This document shows, piece by piece, positions 8,921 through 17,534 of a stretch of 34,328 bases of DNA; within the stretch, counting starts at the first letter, position 1; each line of letters begins with the position of its first letter. The stretch is from positions 48,513-82,840 of the forward strand of contig JAURED010000004.1 in NCBI GenBank assembly GCA_030827595.1. The letters are read 5' to 3'. The translations under genes were made by a program, and so were the position numbers. Below the pieces are notes generated by a model. The model made no database searches, had not been told where the DNA came from, and worked only from the letters and a program-made list of their open reading frames with translations. This DNA comes from Burkholderiales bacterium (GTDB lineage Bacteria > Pseudomonadota > Gammaproteobacteria > Burkholderiales > Methylophilaceae).

Positions 8921-9186
8921 TAAAGAAAGATTTAATAATAAAAAATCAGTTAGGGCTTCATGCACGAGCTTCAAATAAATTGGCGACCCTTTCCTCAAAA
9001 TTCAAATCAAACGTAGAAATTATCTACAATGATGAAAAAGTTGATGCAAAAAATATGATGGATATTCTATTACTATCTATCGGCCTTCATGATACTTTTA
9101 CCCTAAAAATTGAAGGATCAGATGAAAAAAAAGCTTTTGAGTCAATTGCTAAACTTGTAGATAACTTTTTTGGTGAAGGAAAATAA
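8917..9186 (+). CDS. ptsH: Phosphocarrier protein HPr
   Basis: Carries phosphate from enzyme I to EIIA proteins. The 89-residue protein has the active-site segment GLHARAS with His15 and Arg17. The position that HPr kinase phosphorylates in other bacteria (Ser46, in a KSIM context) reads K45-N46-M47-M48, so the target serine is Asn. hprK itself is missing from the neighbourhood. The gene overlaps EIIA by four bases and ptsI by one, forming a tight EIIA-ptsH-ptsI unit. Identity is certain; the regulatory consequence of N46 is an inference. Confidence 0.96.
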   Translation: MIKKDLIIKNQLGLHARASNKLATLSSKFKSNVEIIYNDEKVDAKNMMDILLLSIGLHDTFTLKIEGSDEKKAFESIAKLVDNFFGEGK

Positions 9187-10898
9187 TGTTTATACTATCT
9201 GGCATTCCAGTGAGTCCAGGTATTGCAATTGGACATGCTTATATTCTTGCCCATGCATTAGGAGAAATCGAGCCTTACTTAATTCCAAAAAATAAAGTTA
9301 CTCAAGAAATTAAAAGATTTAATAATTCTGTGAGAAATCTTCATCTTGAGTTAGTGAATTTAAAAAATGAATTAAAAAAAAATAAAATGATTGAATATGG
9401 GTCCTTTATTGACATTCAATTGTCGATACTCAAGGATCCAAAGATTTCAGAGGATCCAAAAAAAATTATTAAGGACACACTTACCAATGCAGAATGGGCC
9501 CTTAAAATTCAAATGGATGAAATTATTAGTAAATTTAATAAGATCAATAATACGTATATAAAAGAAAGGAAAAATGACGTATATCAGGTATGTGAAAACC
9601 TTATTAAATACTTAATCGGGCATCAATCTCATAAAGTTTCCAATGACAGAAATCAAATTATAGTTGCTCATGATATATCTCCATCAGATGCACTAAAATT
9701 TAAAAATACAAATAATTTAGCTTTTATAACAGATATTGGTGGTACAACATCGCATACAGCCATTCTCGCCAAAAGCATAAATATTCCATCCGTTGTTGGG
9801 ATACAAAATGCAAAACAATTAATTAATCATGATGATCTTCTTATTGTGGACGGAGGTCATGGGTGTATTTTAGTAAATCCTCCAAATAATGTTATTGAAG
9901 AATATAAAATCAAGCAAAATTTATATGAAATTGAAAGTAAAAAACTTCTTTCTCTTCAAAATATTCCATCCAGGACAATTGATAAAACGGCTATAAATCT
10001 TTTTGTCAATATTGAGGATACGAATAATCTATCCCCTGTTGTTGAGAATAATACAGAAGGAGTTGGTTTATTTAGAACTGAATTCATATTCATGGATCAG
10101 CATAAAATGCTCGATGAAAATGAACAATTTGTAATTTATAAAAATCTCACGAAATCTTTACCCAATAAAACTTTAATTATAAGAACCTTAGATTCTGGTG
10201 GAGATAAAATCATTGAGCATATGCCACATACTAATCAAAATCCTGCTTTGGGTTTACGAGCAATTCGCTTCTGTTTAGCAGAACCAGACGTTTTTATTAC
10301 CCAAATCAAAGCCTTATTGAGGGCTGCTTATTATGGAAATATACAAATCTTAATTCCCATGTTAAGTTCAACAAACGAGTTAAGGCAAGTTAAATTACTT
10401 ATTCAGCGGGCTAAAGATATTCTTTCATCAGAAAGAAAAAAATATAACCCCAAAACCTTAATTGGCGGGATGATCGAGGTACCTGCGGCTGCAATAGATA
10501 TTGATAGTTTTGCAAATGAATTAGATTTTTTATCCATTGGTACTAATGATTTGATTCAGTACACGCTTGCAGTTGATAGAACTGATGATGCCGTTTCACA
10601 TTTATATGATTCCTCACATCCTGCTTTACTGAAGTTAATTAAAGGAGTTATTGACTCAGGAACTAAAGCTGGAATCGAAGTGTCTCTTTGTGGTGAGATG
10701 GCGGGAGACCCAAGACTAACAAAACTCCTAATTGGATTAGGTCTAAGAAATTTTTCAATGCATCCATCGAGTCTGTTAAAAGTCAAAAAAATGATTTTGG
10801 AGTCAGATGCATCAAAACTAAAATTTAAAGCAAATAAAATTTTACGCTCTCATCAAAAACTAGAAATTGATAACTTAATTAATAACTTAAATGATTAA
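9186..10898 (+). CDS. ptsI: Phosphoenolpyruvate-protein phosphotransferase (PTS enzyme I)
   Basis: Uses PEP to phosphorylate HPr, starting the PTS phosphate chain in the cytoplasm. At 570 residues it has full family length. Visible catalytic parts are GGTTSHTAILAKS with the phosphorylated His190, the PEP-binding NTEGVGLFRTEF with Arg297, GGMIEVP with Glu431 (Mg2+ binding), and VSLCGEMAGD with the general acid Cys502. All match the residues of E. coli enzyme I, so the enzyme should be active. It overlaps the ptsH stop by one base and is followed closely by prlC. Confidence 0.97.
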   Translation: MFILSGIPVSPGIAIGHAYILAHALGEIEPYLIPKNKVTQEIKRFNNSVRNLHLELVNLKNELKKNKMIEYGSFIDIQLSILKDPKISEDPKKIIKDTLTNAEWALKIQMDEIISKFNKINNTYIKERKNDVYQVCENLIKYLIGHQSHKVSNDRNQIIVAHDISPSDALKFKNTNNLAFITDIGGTTSHTAILAKSINIPSVVGIQNAKQLINHDDLLIVDGGHGCILVNPPNNVIEEYKIKQNLYEIESKKLLSLQNIPSRTIDKTAINLFVNIEDTNNLSPVVENNTEGVGLFRTEFIFMDQHKMLDENEQFVIYKNLTKSLPNKTLIIRTLDSGGDKIIEHMPHTNQNPALGLRAIRFCLAEPDVFITQIKALLRAAYYGNIQILIPMLSSTNELRQVKLLIQRAKDILSSERKKYNPKTLIGGMIEVPAAAIDIDSFANELDFLSIGTNDLIQYTLAVDRTDDAVSHLYDSSHPALLKLIKGVIDSGTKAGIEVSLCGEMAGDPRLTKLLIGLGLRNFSMHPSSLLKVKKMILESDASKLKFKANKILRSHQKLEIDNLINNLND

Positions 10899-10899
10899 A

Positions 10900-12921
10900 A
10901 TGAACAATCCAATACTTGAACAAATTACAATTCCACTGTTTGATAAAATAAAATCTCATCATTTAGTGCCGGCTATTCAAAAGATTATTATTGATAATGA
11001 AACTACCATTAAAAATATTGAAAATATACAAGATTCAGAGATTTCTTATGAATTCGTTAAAGAGCTAAGTAAAATCGACTATAGATTGAGTAATGCTTGG
11101 TCTCAGATTGGTCATTTAAATTCAGTTTGTAATTCTGAGGAGTTTCGGGTTGAGTACAATAAATGTAAAGATCTCATCACCGACTACTATTCAAATATTT
11201 CACAAAATGTAAAGGTTTTTAACTTATATGTTAAGTTAAAAGAGTCCTCATTATTTGCAGAATTAACTTCAATTCAACAAAAAGTTATCGATAATGAAAT
11301 TAGAGATTTTAAATTGGGAGGAGTAAACCTTGCATTAGAAGAACAGGCAAAATATAAAAAAATACAATCAAAACTTTCAAAATTGGCATCAAAATTTGAA
11401 GAAAATGTTCTTGATGAAACCAACCAATATTTTTTACATATCGAAGATTCTGAACGTGTGAGAGGTATACCGGACGATGTGCTTGAACAAGCCACGCTTT
11501 TAGCTAAGGAAGATAAAAAATCAGGTTATTACTTTACACTACACTTTCCATCATACATCCCTGTCCTTCAATATGCTCATAATCGAGATTTAAGGCAACA
11601 GCTTTATGAAGCGTATGCAAAAAAAGCGTCTGAACTATCAAATCCAAAGTATGATAATTCGAAAATTATTCAAGATATTTTATTTTTAAGATCTCAATTA
11701 GCTAATTTATTGGGCTTCCATAATTTTGCCGAATTAAGCCTTGATACAAAAATGGCAAATTCACCTAAGGAAGTTTGTGATTTTTTAAAAAATTTAGCAT
11801 CAAAAGCAAAACCATTTGCTGAACAAGACTATGAGGATCTTAAAAAATATGCCCTGAAAGATGGCATAAAGCATTTAGAGGCATGGGACGTTGCATATTA
11901 TTCAGAAATAATTAAACAAGAAAAATATCTAATCAGTGACCAGGAGATTAAACAATATTTTCCTGAGCACAAAGTGATTAAAGGACTTTTTGATCTTGTA
12001 AATAAATTATATGGAATTGAAATATTAGAATCTAAAGCGCCATCATGGCATTCCAGTGTAGCTTATTATGAAATTCATCAGAATAATAAAATCATTGGTT
12101 CTTTTTACCTTGATCTTTATGCGCGAAAAAATAAACGAGGCGGGGCTTGGATGGATGAATGCATCTCAAAAAGTCAATTTAATGGTCATATTGATTACCC
12201 AGTCGCTTATTTAACTTGCAACTTTTCATCACCGATAGGGAAAAATCCTGCTTTATTTACGCATGACGAAGTAATAACACTTTTCCATGAATTTGGACAT
12301 GGATTACACCATCTTTTAACACAAGTAGATGAATATAATGTGTCGGGTATTAAGGGGGTTGAGTGGGATGCGGTCGAATTACCCAGTCAATTTATGGAAA
12401 ATTTTTGTTGGAATTGGGAAGTAATTCAAAATATGACGGAACATATAAAAAGCAAAGAAACTATGCCCAAAAATATGTTTGATAAATTAATTCAAAGTAA
12501 AAATTTTCAATCTGGAATGCAGACAGTCAGACAGGTTGAATTTGCATTATTCGATATGCTGATTCATATGAATGATAATCCCATCAATCTCAACGTATTA
12601 GAAACACTTGAAAAGGTGAGAGATGCAGTTGCGGTTGTCAGACCTCCAAAATGGAATCGCTTTCCTCATTCATTTAGTCATATTTTTGCTGGAGGTTATG
12701 CTGCAGGATATTACAGTTACAAGTGGGCTGAAGTGTTATCAGCAGATATTTTTGATGAATTCTTAAACAATGGTGTTCTCAATAAAGATATTGGGACAAG
12801 ATTTAGAAAAGAGGTATTAAGTGTCGGTGGCTCAAGAGGTGCTAATGAATCTTTTGTAAAATTTAAAGGGAGAGAGCCAACGATTGATGCTCTTCTAAAA
12901 CATAATGGTCTTGCTGCATGA
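10900..12921 (+). CDS. prlC: Oligopeptidase A (M3 family zinc metallopeptidase)
   Basis: Cytoplasmic zinc endopeptidase that degrades short peptides, including cleaved signal peptides. The zinc site HEFGHGLHH begins at about residue 463 (two His ligands and the catalytic Glu), with the third-ligand region VEWDAVELPSQ about 25 residues later; the C-terminal IFAGGYAAGYYSY motif is also present. The ATG at 10900, one base after the ptsI stop, gives MNNPILE, like the MTNP start of E. coli PrlC (673 residues). An ATG at 10891 would add three residues and overlap ptsI by eight bases; neither has a clear Shine-Dalgarno. It overlaps xth by four bases. Confidence 0.95.
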   Translation: MNNPILEQITIPLFDKIKSHHLVPAIQKIIIDNETTIKNIENIQDSEISYEFVKELSKIDYRLSNAWSQIGHLNSVCNSEEFRVEYNKCKDLITDYYSNISQNVKVFNLYVKLKESSLFAELTSIQQKVIDNEIRDFKLGGVNLALEEQAKYKKIQSKLSKLASKFEENVLDETNQYFLHIEDSERVRGIPDDVLEQATLLAKEDKKSGYYFTLHFPSYIPVLQYAHNRDLRQQLYEAYAKKASELSNPKYDNSKIIQDILFLRSQLANLLGFHNFAELSLDTKMANSPKEVCDFLKNLASKAKPFAEQDYEDLKKYALKDGIKHLEAWDVAYYSEIIKQEKYLISDQEIKQYFPEHKVIKGLFDLVNKLYGIEILESKAPSWHSSVAYYEIHQNNKIIGSFYLDLYARKNKRGGAWMDECISKSQFNGHIDYPVAYLTCNFSSPIGKNPALFTHDEVITLFHEFGHGLHHLLTQVDEYNVSGIKGVEWDAVELPSQFMENFCWNWEVIQNMTEHIKSKETMPKNMFDKLIQSKNFQSGMQTVRQVEFALFDMLIHMNDNPINLNVLETLEKVRDAVAVVRPPKWNRFPHSFSHIFAGGYAAGYYSYKWAEVLSADIFDEFLNNGVLNKDIGTRFRKEVLSVGGSRGANESFVKFKGREPTIDALLKHNGLAA

Positions 12922-13688
12922 AGGTATTATCATGGAACGTAAATTCATTAAAAATAAGATATGAGCAACTAGGCCAAATTATCACTGAGTATGGTCCAGA
13001 TGTTATTTCATTGCAAGAGACTAAAACTCAAGATGATAATTTTCCTGAAAAATTACTCAAAGATCAGGGTTATGATTCTATTTTTATGGGTCAAAAAACA
13101 TTTAATGGTGTTGCGATATTAACTCGACTTCCTTTTGAGAATATTATTTACAATATTCCCAATTTTGATGATGACCAAAAAAGATTTCTTAGTGTAGATA
13201 TTGATTATCAAAATAAAAAAATAAAAATAATGAACGGATACTTTCCAAATGGTCAATCTTTAGATAGTGATAAGTTTGTTTATAAAAAAAATTGGATTTC
13301 AGCTTTAATCAGCTATATAGAAGATAATCAAAGTGATGCTTTATTAATGGGTGACTTTAATATTGCTCCACATGATATTGATTGCCACGAACCAGAAAAA
13401 TGGATAAATACAGTTTTAACTAGCAAGGAGGAAAGGGACTTATTTAATAAAATTATTAAATTAAATTACATTGACACATATCGAAAATTAAATCCAAATG
13501 AACCCGGATACACATGGTGGGATTATAGAATGGCTGCTTTTAGAAGAAATCTTGGATTAAGGATAGATCATATCTTAGCTTCACATTCACTTATGCCTTA
13601 TGTAAAAAAAGTTGATGTATTAAAAGACTATAGAAAAATAGAACGCCCCTCCGATCATGCCCCTATTTTATTAACTATGAGTTTTTAA
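12918..13688 (+). CDS. xth: Exodeoxyribonuclease III (AP endonuclease)
   Basis: Base-excision repair nuclease that cuts at abasic sites and trims 3' ends. The 256-residue protein shows the full exonuclease III active-site set: W6-N7 in SWNVNS, Glu34 in LQETK, GDFNIAP, DYRM followed by RIDHIL, and the terminal SDHAPI with D246-H247. The start overlaps the prlC stop as ATGA. The 3' end overlaps the end of ntrX on the opposite strand by 14 bases. Confidence 0.96.
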   Translation: MKVLSWNVNSLKIRYEQLGQIITEYGPDVISLQETKTQDDNFPEKLLKDQGYDSIFMGQKTFNGVAILTRLPFENIIYNIPNFDDDQKRFLSVDIDYQNKKIKIMNGYFPNGQSLDSDKFVYKKNWISALISYIEDNQSDALLMGDFNIAPHDIDCHEPEKWINTVLTSKEERDLFNKIIKLNYIDTYRKLNPNEPGYTWWDYRMAAFRRNLGLRIDHILASHSLMPYVKKVDVLKDYRKIERPSDHAPILLTMSF

Positions 13689-14913
13689 TCCCCAATTGTT
13701 TTAGTTTACGATACAAATGGGTTCTTTCAATACCAGAAATCTCTGATAATTCTTTCATAGATAATTTATTTTTTATATGGTGCTGAAAATAAATTTTTTC
13801 GAACTCGTCTCTTGCTTTCTTTAGATCTTGGCCGTAAAGATGTTCAAATGGATTTTGATTTATGACCTCTTTCTTATAACTAACATTTAATTTAACTGCT
13901 TCTTCATAGTCATAGTCTGTAATGATTTCACTCTGTGAAAATTTCAAACTATGCCTAATAATTCGATCCAAATAGAATAAATCATAGCAAAATGAATCAG
14001 ATCTTATTTTATTCAAAAAGGTAATGTCAAATTCTTTATAAATTTTATTTGAAACCGAGTCTAGATAATAATTTAATATTTGTTTGGAATATTTGATCAA
14101 TTGATCTTCATCACTTTTTGTAAAAATTTCAAAATTAATCAATTCATAATTCTCGAAATTTATTTCGATATTTTTATCTGATAAATCTGTCTTTTCTACA
14201 ATCACTGCTTTGATGTTATATTTTGCTAACTTTGATTCAATAATTTTAAAAATGGATAGTGTGTTGGAATTAAAATCAAGAATATTCTCAAAAATCAAAG
14301 TTGAGTTCTTTTTTTCTTCTAAAAATACATCGCAGTCATCAACTTTTCTAAGCTGAACTTGATCGATATTGTAAATATTAGATTTATACAATTCAAATAA
14401 TATCGAATACACAGCATCGGTATAAATCGTTTTTAAAATAAGTTTATTTTTTTTCTTAATTAATTGGTTATATATGCTAATAATGTTTTGATTATCTTGT
14501 TTTTTAAGAAAATCTATTGTCATAGCTGGAAATTCAAGCGATTCATTGATTGCTTGATTGATAACTTTTAATACTTTATGGAGAGAAATGGGTTTTTCAA
14601 TAAAATCATAGGCACCATTTTTTGTAGCATCAATGGCGGTATCAATGGTTCCATGACCAGACATCATGATAATTGGTTGAGAAATATGATTGACCATTTT
14701 TAATTCTTTAAGAAGAGTGATTCCATCAATATCAGGCATCCATATATCCAAAAGAATTAAATCAAATGAATTACCATCACTAATTATTTTTTTTGCAGTT
14801 TTTGCATTATCGGCTAGTAAGGTTTCGTAACCTTCATCAATAAGTATTTCCGATAAAGAATTTCTTATTCCTTGTTCATCATCAATAATTAGTATTTTTA
14901 TTTTTTTACTCAT
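13675..14913 (-). CDS. ntrX: NtrX-like response regulator with degenerate sigma-54 activator domain
   Basis: Response regulator partner of the adjacent ntrY. The receiver domain (1-125) keeps every key residue: D11-D12, phospho-acceptor Asp56, Ser85 and Lys107. The C-terminal 29 residues (from KLSMKELSEISG to HLYRKLKQLGI) form a Fis-type helix-turn-helix typical of NtrX. Between them, where a AAA+ ATPase should lie, there is no GxxxxGK(S/T), no GAFTGA and no normal Walker B. Only faint traces remain: TLIFENILDF sits where TLFLDEIGD is expected, followed by a segment resembling the strand after it. Length is 412 against roughly 450-470 in intact relatives. It should bind DNA but not activate sigma-54. 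The open frame is clean, so I do not call it a pseudogene. Confidence 0.85.
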   Translation of the reverse strand: MSKKIKILIIDDEQGIRNSLSEILIDEGYETLLADNAKTAKKIISDGNSFDLILLDIWMPDIDGITLLKELKMVNHISQPIIMMSGHGTIDTAIDATKNGAYDFIEKPISLHKVLKVINQAINESLEFPAMTIDFLKKQDNQNIISIYNQLIKKKNKLILKTIYTDAVYSILFELYKSNIYNIDQVQLRKVDDCDVFLEEKKNSTLIFENILDFNSNTLSIFKIIESKLAKYNIKAVIVEKTDLSDKNIEINFENYELINFEIFTKSDEDQLIKYSKQILNYYLDSVSNKIYKEFDITFLNKIRSDSFCYDLFYLDRIIRHSLKFSQSEIITDYDYEEAVKLNVSYKKEVINQNPFEHLYGQDLKKARDEFEKIYFQHHIKNKLSMKELSEISGIERTHLYRKLKQLGIKNS

Positions 14914-14916
14914 AGT

Positions 14917-17010
14917 TTATTTATTAAATATAATTTCTGCTTTTACACCACTTCCTTTGTTATTTTGAATAGTGATAACACCGTTATGCTCTTCTATGAT
15001 CTTTTTGACTACCGCTAGCCCTAAACCAGTCCCTGTTTTTTTTGTGGTTACATAGGGTTGAAAAATATCAATATCATCTTGGATACCCATACCGTTATCA
15101 ATGAATTGGATGGCTATAGTTTGCTTTGTATTTATTATTTTTACTTTTATTTCACAATGTTGCTCAGGTCTTTTTGCCTCATAAGCATTTTGTATAAGAT
15201 TCACAAAAACCTGCCTTATTTTTGTAGCATCACATTGAATATCTAATTTTTTAATTTTATATTGTTTTATGATCATTAAATCATCTTTTTCATATAAATT
15301 AGATAGATCATTTAATAGATTGATTATATTAATTTCTTCTTTATTTAAAATTGGAGACCTCGAATACTCTGTGAATTCATTGACCATATTTTTAATTGCA
15401 TCCACTTGGTTTACGATCGTTGTGGTAATTTCTGCTAATAGTTTTTTATCATTTTTTTCTAATTTCTGAGAAAACTTATGTTCAATTCTTTCAGCAGATA
15501 ATTGAATTGGCGTTAGTGGATTTTTTATTTCGTGGGCAAGTCTTCTTGCAACTTCAGACCATGCCTCATTTCTTTGAGCAGCAGTTATTTCAGAAATATC
15601 ATCTATTAATAAAATAATATTTGCATTTTTTTTGTTACTTTCTTTTGTTAGCTGCAAGGATAAAATTCTTTTTTTTATTTTGATGGTTAGATTTTTATTT
15701 GTATCAAAATCATTATTTGATTTATTTATAAAAGTCACAATTTCGTCTAATTCAGAATTTGTCTCCAAAATTTGGCTAAACCGTTGCCCGTTGAGTAAAT
15801 CAAAATTTATTCCTAACAATTTTGTTGCTAATTGATTAGTCAGCCTGATATTTTTAAGATGATCAATCACCACAATTCCAGAGGACATGTTATTAATAAT
15901 ATTCTCTAGGAAATTTCTTGATGTTTCTATTCTTTGCTTATTCAGCTCTAAAGTCTTTGTAGCAGTATCTAATTTTGATGTCATAGAATTAAAAGAGCGT
16001 ATTAGCATTCCTAATTCATCTTTACCCTGATCTGGAATCTTCTTCTTAAAATTTCCTTGAGCAATGTCTTGTGTGGCTTTTGACAAGATTGATATAGGCA
16101 TTGTAAATCTTCTACTAAAATATAATGCTAATGAAATTGATAAAATAATAGCCAAAAATAAAATGATGGTTAAAGTAATTTGATAGATAACCTTCAATGA
16201 ATTTCTACTGTATGTTAATGCCTGGTAGTCTTCAAAGACCGACTCAACCGATAGTGCAACTTGAGAAATACTGTCTGGAACTTTCTGGATAATATTAAGA
16301 TAATATTTTGGTTTTAATTTATTACCCGATGAAAAAAAAGGTAAATAAGTTTTTAAATAGATATCATTTTTATCATTAATATCAATTTTTCCATGAAATC
16401 CGGTATCAGCAAGAATCAATTCTTCTCGCTCAGGTATTATTTGCTCTATATCGGTATATTCTTTTGAAGATAGTGCAATAATTTGATTATCTTCATTAAG
16501 CACCATAGCTTCATAGATATCAAACTTTTCCCTCAAGTCAGATAATACTGTATTAAATTTTTCTTCAGAAATATTTGATAATGAATATCCGATACTTCTT
16601 GATTTAAGCTCAATATCTTTGCGCATTAAATCTAAGGTTTTTTGACCAATATTAAGTCCGCCTTCTAAAGCTGACTCAACCCTGACGTTAAACCAGGATT
16701 CAATGGATTTTGTAAGAAAACTCACTGAGACAAAGTATAGAACCATTAAGGGAATAATAATCATGATGCTATATGAAATTACCAACCTTAATGTTAAACG
16801 GCTACCTGTCACCTCTTTTTTAACTTCATTAAAAAGCCGAAAAATCTGATAAGCAATAAATCCAAATAAGATAACGACAAAAAATAAATTTATTCTCAAT
16901 AATAACTGAAAGGTATTACCTGAAATAAAATCTGCATTCGAAAGAGAGCGAATTAAAATAATTAATAAAGCCAGACTGATAACAGATATCGATGTGATTA
17001 AATACTTCAT
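14917..17010 (-). CDS. ntrY: Nitrogen-regulation type sensor histidine kinase NtrY
   Basis: Inner-membrane sensor kinase that phosphorylates NtrX. The 697 residues hold membrane helices at about 3-21, 38-58, 77-97 and 276-298, an extracytoplasmic region between the last two, a HAMP domain (about 299-350), a PAS domain (about 363-475), a HisKA domain with His493 in RRLAHEIKNPLTPIQLS, and an ATPase domain with N-box FVNLIQNAYEAK, G1 DNGMG (638-642) and G2 GTGLGL (660-665). All catalytic boxes are intact. ntrX begins three bases downstream and the DUF4390 gene overlaps the start by four bases. Confidence 0.94.
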   Translation of the reverse strand: MKYLITSISVISLALLIILIRSLSNADFISGNTFQLLLRINLFFVVILFGFIAYQIFRLFNEVKKEVTGSRLTLRLVISYSIMIIIPLMVLYFVSVSFLTKSIESWFNVRVESALEGGLNIGQKTLDLMRKDIELKSRSIGYSLSNISEEKFNTVLSDLREKFDIYEAMVLNEDNQIIALSSKEYTDIEQIIPEREELILADTGFHGKIDINDKNDIYLKTYLPFFSSGNKLKPKYYLNIIQKVPDSISQVALSVESVFEDYQALTYSRNSLKVIYQITLTIILFLAIILSISLALYFSRRFTMPISILSKATQDIAQGNFKKKIPDQGKDELGMLIRSFNSMTSKLDTATKTLELNKQRIETSRNFLENIINNMSSGIVVIDHLKNIRLTNQLATKLLGINFDLLNGQRFSQILETNSELDEIVTFINKSNNDFDTNKNLTIKIKKRILSLQLTKESNKKNANIILLIDDISEITAAQRNEAWSEVARRLAHEIKNPLTPIQLSAERIEHKFSQKLEKNDKKLLAEITTTIVNQVDAIKNMVNEFTEYSRSPILNKEEINIINLLNDLSNLYEKDDLMIIKQYKIKKLDIQCDATKIRQVFVNLIQNAYEAKRPEQHCEIKVKIINTKQTIAIQFIDNGMGIQDDIDIFQPYVTTKKTGTGLGLAVVKKIIEEHNGVITIQNNKGSGVKAEIIFNK

Positions 17011-17534
17011 AACGAATATGTTAATGTTTTTAATACAAACCAGTCAGGTTTTTTTAAATTTAATTGTAGGCTTTTTGGAAGACTATTTTGTTCAATCTTC
17101 CAATTAATAATCAATAAATTATTGTTTATATCTTTTTTATCAACCTTAAGCTGTAATTCCCTTTTTTTATTGATATCTACTATTAATTCAGTTAACGATA
17201 AATATGATTTTTTTTCACTTCTTTCATAGAAATAATATTTTTTTATTAATGGATGATACTCAATTCTTTTATAGTTTTTTTGAGAAGCAATTTCTTTATC
17301 AAAAAAATAATCTCTTTCTTTAATAATCTTAATTTCTTCAAGAATATTAATAGAGATTCCTTTATCTATAATTTTTTCAAACTCTTCATGCATTTGATAA
17401 TTTAGCTCATATTCAATCTGTATTTGTTTACCATCATCATTATTATTAACAATAATTTGTGCAATAGCGCTTGATGCACATAGGGTTATTAAAAAACTAA
17501 TTTTTAGTAAGAAGTTGAAAAAAAAGGCCATCAT
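17007..17534 (-). CDS. DUF4390 family exported protein
   Basis: Member of a family of unknown function that sits next to ntrY in many Betaproteobacteria. The ATG at 17534 gives 175 residues beginning MMAFFFNFLLKISFLITL, a signal-peptide-like stretch ending near ASSAIA, so the rest is likely periplasmic. An upstream TTG at 17564 would add ten residues ahead of the signal core and is less likely. The mature region is rich in Lys, Ile and Asn with predicted beta strands and has no catalytic motif that I recognise. Its start lies within the 3' end of rsmB and its stop overlaps ntrY (ATGA), so it is translated with ntrY. A role in NtrY signalling is only an inference from position. Confidence 0.8.
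   Translation of the reverse strand: MMAFFFNFLLKISFLITLCASSAIAQIIVNNNDDGKQIQIEYELNYQMHEEFEKIIDKGISINILEEIKIIKERDYFFDKEIASQKNYKRIEYHPLIKKYYFYERSEKKSYLSLTELIVDINKKRELQLKVDKKDINNNLLIINWKIEQNSLPKSLQLNLKKPDWFVLKTLTYSL

Noticed and set aside
13675-14913. ntrX as a decaying pseudogene
   Set aside because: The frame is intact for 412 codons, both end domains have all key residues, and it is tightly packed with ntrY, so it looks maintained in altered form.
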